Shown: positions 31,948 to 37,358 of the stretch, in pieces
Position numbering within the stretch: the first letter of the stretch is position 1
Layout: each line of letters starts with the position of its first letter
DNA from: Candidatus Sulfotelmatobacter sp.
GTDB lineage: Bacteria; Acidobacteriota; Terriglobia; Terriglobales; Acidobacteriaceae
Length of the DNA: 37,358 bases
Assembly: GCA_030041475.1 (NCBI GenBank)
Contig: JASHNU010000106.1
Coordinates: 1 to 37,358 of the forward strand
Direction: 5' to 3'
The notes under the pieces: model-generated
Database searches by the model: none
What the model was told of the DNA's origin: nothing
What the model saw: only the letters and a program-made list of their open reading frames with translations
Translations under genes and position numbers: made by a program

Positions 31948-33126
31948 TCAGATGGCCCGGCCGGCCGCGGCGCCCGAGGCCCAGGCCCACTGGAAGTTGA
32001 AGCCGCCGAGATGGCCGGTGACGTCGACAACTTCGCCGATGAAGAAAAGGCCGGGAACTTTGCGGCTTTCCATGGTCTTGGCGGAAAGTTCACCGGTGTC
32101 GACGCCGCCGGCGGTGACTTCAGCTTTCTCGTAGCCTTCGGTGCCGGAGGGAGTGATCGTCCAGGTGTGGAGCGCGCGCTCGCAGTCGGCTAGCGCCTGG
32201 TTGGTGAGCGAGGCGGGCGCGTGCAGATCGAGCCAGCGATCGGCGAGGCGGCTGGGCAGGATTTTGCGCAGTTCAGTGCGCAGTGCAGTCGGCGTGCGTG
32301 GAGTTTTCGGATCGCGAAAGGTGGATGTGAATTCGCGTCCGGGTGCGAGATCGATGCGGATCGAATTTCCCGGCTTCCAGTAAGACGAGATTTGCAGAAT
32401 CGCGGGCCCGCTCAATCCGTGGTGTGTGACCAGCATTTTTTCGCGGAAGCGATAATCGGCGGCAGACAATGATGCGATTACTTCGGCGGAAACGCCGGCG
32501 AGATCGGAGTAGCGGGAGCGGTCGCCGGCGTCGAAGACGAGCGGCACCAGCGCGGGCCAGGGATCGAGAACCTTCAAGCCGAACTGCCGAGCGAGATTGT
32601 ATCCAAAGGCGGTCGCGCCGATTTTCGGAATCGAAAGGCCGCCGGTGGCGACGACGAGGGCGGGCGCGCAAAATTCCGCGGCCTCTGTCTGAATCGTGAA
32701 ATGTGTGGTGCGCGTGACCTGAAGAATGCGGGTGTTGAGGAAAATGCTGACGCCCGCGGCACGGCACTCTACCTCGAGCATATTCAGAATGTCGCGGGCG
32801 GAGCGGTCACAGAACAACTGTCCGAGCGTTTTTTCGTGATAGGGAATCTTGTGCTTCTCGACCAGCGCGATGAAATCGGGGGGCGTGTAGCGGGCGAGCG
32901 CGGATTTGGCAAAGTGCGGATTGGAAGAAAGAAAATTTTCCGGCTGGCAGCGGAGGTTGGTGAAATTGCACCGGCCGCCGCCGGAAATGAGGATTTTCTT
33001 GCCGAGGCGGTCCGCGCGTTCGAGGACGGCGACGCGGCGTCCGCGCTTGCCGGCTTCGATGGCGCACATGAGACCGGCGCCGCCGCCGCCGAGGATAAGG
33101 GCATCAAAATGGTGGACGGATTCCAG
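31948..33126 (-). CDS. HI0933/BaiN-family FAD-dependent oxidoreductase, apparent CTG start
   Basis: 392 aa if started at CTG 33126. Residues 8-19 give FDALILGGGGAG, the dinucleotide-binding motif expected at the very N-terminus; LGKKILISGGGRCNFTN (about 40-56) is the family hallmark. Also GQLFCDRSARDIL, VVATGGLSIPKIGATAFGY, LVTHHGLSGPAIL and a C-terminal FFIGEVVDVTGHLGGFNFQW. In frame, no ATG, GTG or TTG occurs between a TAG at about 33,186 and ATG 33069, and that ATG lies after the FAD motif. CTG 33126 has GAGGAA about 6 nt upstream. The upstream flank is a family B repeat ending some 14 bp before the CTG. Function in the family is flavin-dependent reduction, often not defined. The coding frame itself is intact. 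Confidence 0.85.
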   Translation of the reverse strand: MESVHHFDALILGGGGAGLMCAIEAGKRGRRVAVLERADRLGKKILISGGGRCNFTNLRCQPENFLSSNPHFAKSALARYTPPDFIALVEKHKIPYHEKTLGQLFCDRSARDILNMLEVECRAAGVSIFLNTRILQVTRTTHFTIQTEAAEFCAPALVVATGGLSIPKIGATAFGYNLARQFGLKVLDPWPALVPLVFDAGDRSRYSDLAGVSAEVIASLSAADYRFREKMLVTHHGLSGPAILQISSYWKPGNSIRIDLAPGREFTSTFRDPKTPRTPTALRTELRKILPSRLADRWLDLHAPASLTNQALADCERALHTWTITPSGTEGYEKAEVTAGGVDTGELSAKTMESRKVPGLFFIGEVVDVTGHLGGFNFQWAWASGAAAGRAI

Positions 33127-33139
33127 ATGAGGTTCCTCA

Positions 33140-33201
33140 GGGGCTAAAGCCCCGTAAAGTTTTCGGTAGCTGACGCGGCGCTAAAGCGCCGCTCTTCCAC
33201 G
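33140..33201 (-). repeat. family B repeat upstream of the flavoprotein gene
   Basis: GGGGCTAAAGCCCC (33140-33153) and GCGGCGCTAAAGCGCCGC plus TCTTCCACG (33175-33201), inverted relative to copies at 8494 and 9718. It ends 14 bp before the apparent CTG start of the flavoprotein gene, so any transcript of that gene starting farther upstream carries the hairpins in its leader. Confidence 0.75.
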
Positions 33202-33260
33202 ACGGGGGACGCTTCCGTTTAGTGGACCAAACGTGCCTCAGCTTTTTTCGAGCTCCAAGC

Positions 33261-34004
33261 TTACATGTAGAACAGACTCAGCCGGGGCAGGCCGTGCTTT
33301 TCGAGCAGGCGCTTGTGCACGTACTGCTTTTGCAGTTGCTCGATCTGCGGGCCGGACATTTTGCGGCGATAGGGAGCGAGGTCGTGATCGGCTTCGGCGC
33401 GGATGGCGACGATCTGTTCGTCGGGCGTGGCGGCCAAGAGAGCAGCGAATAGTTTTTCCTCCAGCACGGTAAGGTGGCGCTCGAGTTCTTCCATGCGCGG
33501 GCTGGATTTCCTGCCGGTTTCTTTTTCGGTTGCTTGGGCGAGTCGGCGGAGGGTTTTGGCTGCGTCCACGGCGACGTTGCGGGATGCGCTTACCGTTGCT
33601 TGCGGCAATGCGGACTCGAGCAGATCGGCGTTGCGACGTAGAAATGTGGCGATGGCTTCCGGCTCGAAGCCTTGCGTGGGGCGGGGTTTCGCCGGCGCGT
33701 CCGGCGACTCGGAGGCACCGACTGCGGCTTCCTTCATGTCTTCGGCTGCGGTGAGCACGGCCTGCGAGCAATAGGCCAGGCTGTTGATTTTCTGCGTGCG
33801 CGAGGGGCGCTGGTCGTAGCGGTCGAACGCCGTGTCGATGCCGCGCAGGACAGCTTCCAGGGGAATGCCGGCAACCTTCCAGGTTTCAATCAGGGCCCAG
33901 TCGAGAGTCGAGAGCAGCAGGCCTCCGCCGCGGCGGCGCAGAAAGTGCTCTTCGATTTCGGTGAAGTAGTTGAAGTACGACGTCTGCCGAGCGGGATCGT
34001 CCAT
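33261..34004 (-). CDS. conserved hypothetical protein, acidobacterial type
   Basis: 247 aa from ATG 34004. No named domain is recognised. The N-terminal region (YFNYFTEIEEHFLRRRG, LLSTLDWALIETWKVAGIPL, VLRGIDTAFDRYDQRP) is well-structured and looks conserved; the middle is Ala/Pro-rich (ASESPDAPAKPRPTQG); the C-terminal half is charged and helical, possibly coiled coil (SSPRMEELERHLTVLEEKLF, LAPYRRKMSGPQIEQLQKQY, LLEKHGLPRLSLFYM). Soluble, no signal peptide. A GTG at 34046 could extend it by 14 residues. No clear ribosome binding site. The 5' end of the flavoprotein gene is on the same strand, 134 bp downstream across the family B repeat. Confidence 0.75.
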   Translation of the reverse strand: MDDPARQTSYFNYFTEIEEHFLRRRGGGLLLSTLDWALIETWKVAGIPLEAVLRGIDTAFDRYDQRPSRTQKINSLAYCSQAVLTAAEDMKEAAVGASESPDAPAKPRPTQGFEPEAIATFLRRNADLLESALPQATVSASRNVAVDAAKTLRRLAQATEKETGRKSSPRMEELERHLTVLEEKLFAALLAATPDEQIVAIRAEADHDLAPYRRKMSGPQIEQLQKQYVHKRLLEKHGLPRLSLFYM

Positions 34005-34096
34005 TTTGTTCAATCTTGACGGATGATCCCGAGCGGCAAAGAGCACCTCGCCATGAATCCCCTATTCGTCTTCATGAGTCCTGATTTTGTCGCCAG

Positions 34097-34507
34097 TCAC
34101 TTGGTTGCCTCGGGTGTGGGTGCGACTACCCATACGTACTCAAGAAGCTGCGTTCCGTTGTTGGTGACGTTGTGCCGTGTCGCGGGCGGGATATAAGCGA
34201 GCATCTTTTCCCTAAGCAGCAGGTCGGAATGCCCCTCCATGTTGACAACGCCACTTCCGTGCAGGATGACCAGAGCCTCTTCGTTTTTCGAAGTCGAGTG
34301 CCACCCAACGCTTTCACCTGGCTGGAGCTTCACGGAACCACCTCTCATCCCACTGGTCTGCGGTGCTCCCTTGAGCAGTGGGCAGTCGCCCCCTGCGCAG
34401 TCCAAGGCAAACGTCGCTGGCTCACGCCTTGCCCGATCTTGTCCCGCGATGACGCCGAATGTCACGACCACAAGGGTCAAGACCGGTACGAGCTTGACTC
34501 TCATCAT
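34097..34507 (-). CDS. secreted small cupin-domain protein
   Basis: 136 aa. A hydrophobic N-terminus (VKLVPVLTLVVVTFGVIAG) is a signal peptide with cleavage near residue 22. The single cupin barrel has motif 1 LQPGESVGWHSTSKNEEALV (one His, then a Glu) and motif 2 YIPPATRHNVTN. Only the first His of the usual HxH pair is present, so metal binding may be altered. Two Cys (DCAGGDC, about residues 36-42) may form a disulfide in the periplasm. Function unknown; such cupins often bind small molecules. Two tandem ATGs (34507, 34504) follow AGGA. The next gene upstream is the 47-residue protein, 13 bp away. Confidence 0.78.
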   Translation of the reverse strand: MMRVKLVPVLTLVVVTFGVIAGQDRARREPATFALDCAGGDCPLLKGAPQTSGMRGGSVKLQPGESVGWHSTSKNEEALVILHGSGVVNMEGHSDLLLREKMLAYIPPATRHNVTNNGTQLLEYVWVVAPTPEATK

Positions 34508-34520
34508 GCTTCCTGGGTCC

Positions 34521-34664
34521 TCAGTGAGTGTGGGGATGGTCGTGCGTCTTCATCTGGTGCTGAAGGTCGCGCACTGTCTTCTCAAGCTTCTTGACCTTCT
34601 GTTCAACTGCTTTCACGCGCTGTTCGACTTCGGGATGTTTGTGACTGTGTTTTTTGACGGGCAT
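34521..34664 (-). CDS. 47-residue His-rich coiled-coil protein
   Basis: A very small protein: MPVKKHSHKHPEVEQ, then a heptad-like helix (VEQRVKAVEQKVKKLEKTVR) and a tail QMKTHDHPHTH. Eight His cluster at both ends, four at the tail, suggesting metal binding, with an oligomerising helix between. AAGGAGGG lies 3-5 nt upstream of ATG 34664, a near-perfect ribosome binding site, which argues that it is translated; a longer frame from 34727 would be less likely. It is 13 bp before the cupin gene on the same strand, probably in one operon with it. No family known to me. Confidence 0.62.
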   Translation of the reverse strand: MPVKKHSHKHPEVEQRVKAVEQKVKKLEKTVRDLQHQMKTHDHPHTH

Positions 34665-34744
34665 GCACCCTCCTTCAAGAATGTTGAAATACCAGCGTTT
34701 CGAGAAAACGATCTGGCCTGCGTGCACAAAGCGCCACGGCCGGT

Positions 34745-35653
34745 TCAGCGCGATCGCGAGAGCGATGCGGGACGGACGGTGCCGCCGTTTTTCGATTTTG
34801 CCGCAGGTTTCTCTTTCGCCGTGGACGAATCGCGCCGCGCCGCCGCGTTGCGCTCATAAATGATGCGCAGGCCGTCGAGCGTGAGGAGTTCGTCCACGTG
34901 CTTGATGTGTTTCGAACCGGTTCCGATCATCGGCCCTAAGCCCCCGGTGGCGACGACGCGGGTTTCCGCGCCCAGTTCGGCGAGCAGAAGTTCGAGAATG
35001 CCATCGACCAGGCCGAGATATCCGTGATACAGGCCCGACTGCAGGCTGCCCACGGTGTTGGTGCCGATGACGCGCGCGGGCTTGCGGATCTCGACGCGGG
35101 GCAGGCGGGCTGTGCGCTCGAACAGGGCGTCGGCGGAGATGCCGATGCCGGGGCAAATGACGCCGCCGAGATATTCGCCCTTGGCCGAGACGCAGTCGAA
35201 GGTAGTGGCCGTGCCGAAGTCGACGATCACGCACGGGCCGCCGTATTTCTCGAAAGCAGCCACGCCATTGACGATGCGGTCGGCGCCCACTTCGGCGGGA
35301 TTGTCATAGTGAACCGGCATGCCGGTCTTGACGCCGGGCTCAATGAACAGCGGCCGCAGGTTGAAATAGCGCTCACAAACCTGGCGCAGCACGGGATCGA
35401 GCGGCGGAACAACAGACGAAATGACGATGCCGTGGATGCCGCCAGCTTCGAGACCGGCCATGGAGAAAAGATTGCGGAAGAGGACTCCGTATTCGTCGAC
35501 CGTGCTGGTGCGCGAAGTAGCGACGCGCCAGTGTGCCAGAAGACGCTCGTAGCGCGGAATTTCGTCCGTATCGCCGCCGGGATGGACTTTTGCCACCCGC
35601 GCGAAAACGCCGAGCACCGTGTTCGTGTTGCCGACATCGAGAACGAGAAGCAT
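34745..35653 (-). CDS. coaX: type III pantothenate kinase CoaX
   Basis: First step of coenzyme A synthesis: phosphorylates pantothenate. 302 aa, longer than the usual 255-260 because of a short insert near residues 20-38 (VAKVHPGGDTDEIPRYERL) and a Lys/Ser-rich C-terminal tail (about 272-302). The ASKHA-fold motifs are complete: DVGNTNTVLGVF (6-17), EVGADRIVNG with Asp125 (121-130), VIVDFGTATTFDCV with Asp145 (142-155), GGVICPGIGISADAL, and ATGGLGPMIG near 236. ATG 35653 is the natural start. The birA gene ends 30 bp upstream, same strand; nadC precedes birA. Confidence 0.95.
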   Translation of the reverse strand: MLLVLDVGNTNTVLGVFARVAKVHPGGDTDEIPRYERLLAHWRVATSRTSTVDEYGVLFRNLFSMAGLEAGGIHGIVISSVVPPLDPVLRQVCERYFNLRPLFIEPGVKTGMPVHYDNPAEVGADRIVNGVAAFEKYGGPCVIVDFGTATTFDCVSAKGEYLGGVICPGIGISADALFERTARLPRVEIRKPARVIGTNTVGSLQSGLYHGYLGLVDGILELLLAELGAETRVVATGGLGPMIGTGSKHIKHVDELLTLDGLRIIYERNAAARRDSSTAKEKPAAKSKNGGTVRPASLSRSR

Positions 35654-35683
35654 GAAAGGCTATTAGCTCTTAGCTATTCGTAA

Positions 35684-36772
35684 TCAGCGCGCTTCGCGCA
35701 CCGTTCCGCTCAAGACCGTTTGCACACCCGCCGCCGTGCGCAGGCACAGGAAGCCCCTTTCGTCGAGGCCTTCTGTGGTACCCTGCATCGGCGAACTGGT
35801 CTCTTCGATGCGCACAGCCTTACCGCGCACCCACGTAGAGTGCTCGGCAAAACGGCGCAGAATCGACTGGCGGGCGTTCGGCTGTTCGACCAGCTGACGG
35901 TACTCGCGGTCGAGAGATTTTAACAAAGCCGCGGCCATCTCCACGCGCGACCACTCACTGCCGCTTTCCAGGCGCAAGGAAGTGGCGATGAAGTCGCCGG
36001 GGAAACTGGTCTGGTTCACATTGATGCCGACGCCGACGACGATGTAGCGCACATTGGTGGCTTCGGCATTCATCTCGGTGAGAATACCGCAAACTTTCTT
36101 GCCACTCAGGAGCAGGTCGTTCGGCCACTTCAGGTCGGCCGTGATGCGAGGGTTCACTTGCTGGATGGCGGCCTGGACGGCAAGGCCCGCGGCCAGAGTG
36201 AGCACCAGAACTTCCGATGGCGGCAACGCGGGCCGCAGCACAACCGAGCAATAGATACCGGTCGAGCGCTGCGAGTCCCAGGTATTCGATCCGCGTCCGC
36301 GGCCGGCGGTTTGTTCTTCGGCCAGAAAGACGGTGCCTTCCGGCGCGCCTTCGGCGGCGGCGGCCATCGCCGCGCTGTTGGTCGAGCCAATTTTGTAGAA
36401 GTGGCGAAGGTTGGCGTCGAAGATGGTGCCGCGAAGCATGGGGCGCAGAATCTCAGGCAGGAGCAGATCGGGAACGGCACGAAGTTGGTAGCCGGTGGCG
36501 GGATGCCCAGCGACGTCGACGCCGAGCTGGCGCAGTTGCTGAATCAGCCGCCAGACTTCCGACCGGCTGGATGCGATTTCTTGCGCAATCTTGGTGCCGC
36601 TGACCACGACCATGGCGTGGTCCATGAGCAGGCGGACGATGCGGCCCAGCCGCAGATCGGTGGGTGCGTGCTCGTCGGGCGCGACGGCCCGGACCCGGGA
36701 AGGCTTGCGGCTGCGGGTTGTTGCATTGGCTTTAATGCCAGTGATTATGCGGCAAGCGGAAGGAAACGACAA
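35684..36772 (-). CDS. birA: biotin--[acetyl-CoA-carboxylase] ligase BirA
   Basis: Attaches biotin to the carboxyl carrier protein. About 362 aa from TTG 36772: an N-terminal winged-helix region (LRLGRIVRLLMDHAMVVVSG, SRSEVWRLIQQLRQLGVDV) as in regulatory BirA, then the ligase domain with IGSTNSAAMAAA, AEEQTAGRGRGSNTWDS (about residue 155), DLKWPNDLLLSGKKVCGIL (about 215) and YIVVGVGINVNQT. The C-terminal domain is present to TVREAR. The start is uncertain: an ATG at 36940 would overlap nadC by 130 bp with implausible Arg/His-rich residues; ATG 36622 would cut the winged helix; TTG 36772 lies 38 bp after nadC and is my choice, but without a visible ribosome binding site. With the winged helix, self-repression of biotin genes is possible; no operator is seen. 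Confidence 0.9.
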   Translation of the reverse strand: MSFPSACRIITGIKANATTRSRKPSRVRAVAPDEHAPTDLRLGRIVRLLMDHAMVVVSGTKIAQEIASSRSEVWRLIQQLRQLGVDVAGHPATGYQLRAVPDLLLPEILRPMLRGTIFDANLRHFYKIGSTNSAAMAAAAEGAPEGTVFLAEEQTAGRGRGSNTWDSQRSTGIYCSVVLRPALPPSEVLVLTLAAGLAVQAAIQQVNPRITADLKWPNDLLLSGKKVCGILTEMNAEATNVRYIVVGVGINVNQTSFPGDFIATSLRLESGSEWSRVEMAAALLKSLDREYRQLVEQPNARQSILRRFAEHSTWVRGKAVRIEETSSPMQGTTEGLDERGFLCLRTAAGVQTVLSGTVREAR

Positions 36773-36810
36773 ATCCGCGGGTAGGTTGATGACGCCAGAA
36801 TCCGTTTTAA

Positions 36811-37358
36811 TTATGCGGGAGAGACGCGCAGGCTCATGTCGATGGCCTGCGTTGAATGCGTGAGCAGGCCGACGGAGATGAAATCGACGCCAGTTTCGGC
36901 GTAGGCGCGGACGTTCTCGAGACGAATGCCGCCGGAACATTCGATGGGGAGACGGCGGCCGTTGCGCTGGGCATCGGGCTGCGAGCAGCGTTCGATGGCG
37001 CGGCGGACATCTTCAGGCGACATGTTGTCAAGGAGAACGGCTTCGGCACCGCCCGACAATGCTTCTTCCAATTCCTGCAAGCTGCGGACTTCGACTTCAA
37101 TGGGCTGCGACCCGCGCCGGTTGCGGTGCGCGCGCTCGAGCGCTGGCGCGATGCCGCCGGCGAGCGCGATGTGGTTGTTCTTGATCAGGACGCCGTCGGA
37201 AAGATCGAGGCGGTGATTCTGCCCACCGCCGCAGCGGACGGCATATTTGTCAATCACGCGGAGTCCGGGCGCGGTCTTGCGCGTGTCGAGAATGCGGGCG
37301 CCAGTGCCATGCACGGCGTCGACAAACTTGCGCGTGAGCGTGGCGATGCCGCTCATGC
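36811..37358 (-). CDS. nadC: nicotinate-nucleotide pyrophosphorylase (carboxylating), 5' part beyond the window
   Basis: Quinolinate phosphoribosyltransferase, making nicotinate mononucleotide in de novo NAD synthesis. Only the C-terminal about 182 residues are in the window; the frame is open to the end and the ATG at 37356 is internal (SGIATLTRKFVD is mid-protein in the family). Diagnostic motifs: ARILDTRKTAPGLRVIDKYA, VRCGGGQNHRLDLSDGVLIK, NNHIALAGG, VEVRSLQELEEAL, AVLLDNMSPEDVR, ECSGGIRLENVRAYAETGVD and FISVGLLTHSTQAIDMSL. It heads a nadC-birA-coaX order of cofactor genes. Confidence 0.96.
   Translation of the reverse strand, partial: MSGIATLTRKFVDAVHGTGARILDTRKTAPGLRVIDKYAVRCGGGQNHRLDLSDGVLIKNNHIALAGGIAPALERAHRNRRGSQPIEVEVRSLQELEEALSGGAEAVLLDNMSPEDVRRAIERCSQPDAQRNGRRLPIECSGGIRLENVRAYAETGVDFISVGLLTHSTQAIDMSLRVSPA

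Overview
The window looks like chromosomal DNA of an acidobacterium, probably Terriglobia / Koribacter-like. This is inference from the genes. It carries a secreted TPR + VWFA protein of the type expanded in Acidobacteria, a Ser/Thr kinase fused to an NB-ARC-like ATPase and TPRs, small proteins I recognise only from Acidobacteria, a nadC-birA-coaX cluster, high G+C, and many short palindromic repeats between genes. I see no rRNA, tRNA, CRISPR array, complete insertion sequence or prophage.

Layout. 0-6 kb: purE (+) faces galU (-); a small three-helix membrane protein (+) faces mfd (-). 5.9-9.5 kb: all minus strand, two overlapping SAM methyltransferases downstream of a DDAH/arginine-deiminase-fold hydrolase, then a degenerate receiver + PilZ protein. 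9.5-12.5 kb: repeat-rich accessory stretch holding a free-standing PD-(D/E)XK endonuclease of the I-Ssp6803I type, a 600-bp mosaic of duplicated repeats and a one-helix coiled-coil protein. 12.5-14.7 kb: hslV-hslU, the ATP-dependent HslUV protease, separated by a long inverted repeat. 14.7-20.3 kb: secreted TPR-VWFA protein, DUF2207-type membrane protein, fibronectin-III lipoprotein and a fumarylacetoacetate-hydrolase-family enzyme. 20.5-26.6 kb: DUF4242 protein, the kinase/NB-ARC/TPR regulator, an OsmC-like protein, a covalent-FAD oxidase and the remnant of a SpoIIE/PP2C phosphatase. 26.7-31.7 kb: two small proteins (one DUF2007), comEC and an RlmD/TrmA-type rRNA methyltransferase. 31.9-37.4 kb: HI0933-family flavoprotein, acidobacterial hypothetical, cupin, His-rich mini-protein, then coaX, birA and the 3' part of nadC (cofactor operon: CoA, biotin, NAD).

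Three things stand out. (1) Base composition flips inside hslU near position 13,480: the + strand is C-rich to the left and G-rich to the right whichever strand is coding, and synonymous codon choice changes mid-gene. That is the sign expected at a replication origin, or at an inversion/recombination joint. (2) At least three families of dispersed palindromic repeats sit hard against start and stop codons (hslU start, flavoprotein start, PilZ-gene stop), and some have been duplicated into a mosaic at 10.7-11.3 kb. (3) The flavoprotein at 31.9-33.1 kb has no ATG/GTG/TTG start that includes its FAD-binding motif and seems to start at CTG.

No intact, clearly new multi-gene system is evident. The best candidates for follow-up are the hydrolase + two-methyltransferase cassette, the free-standing endonuclease in its repeat field, and the repeat families themselves.
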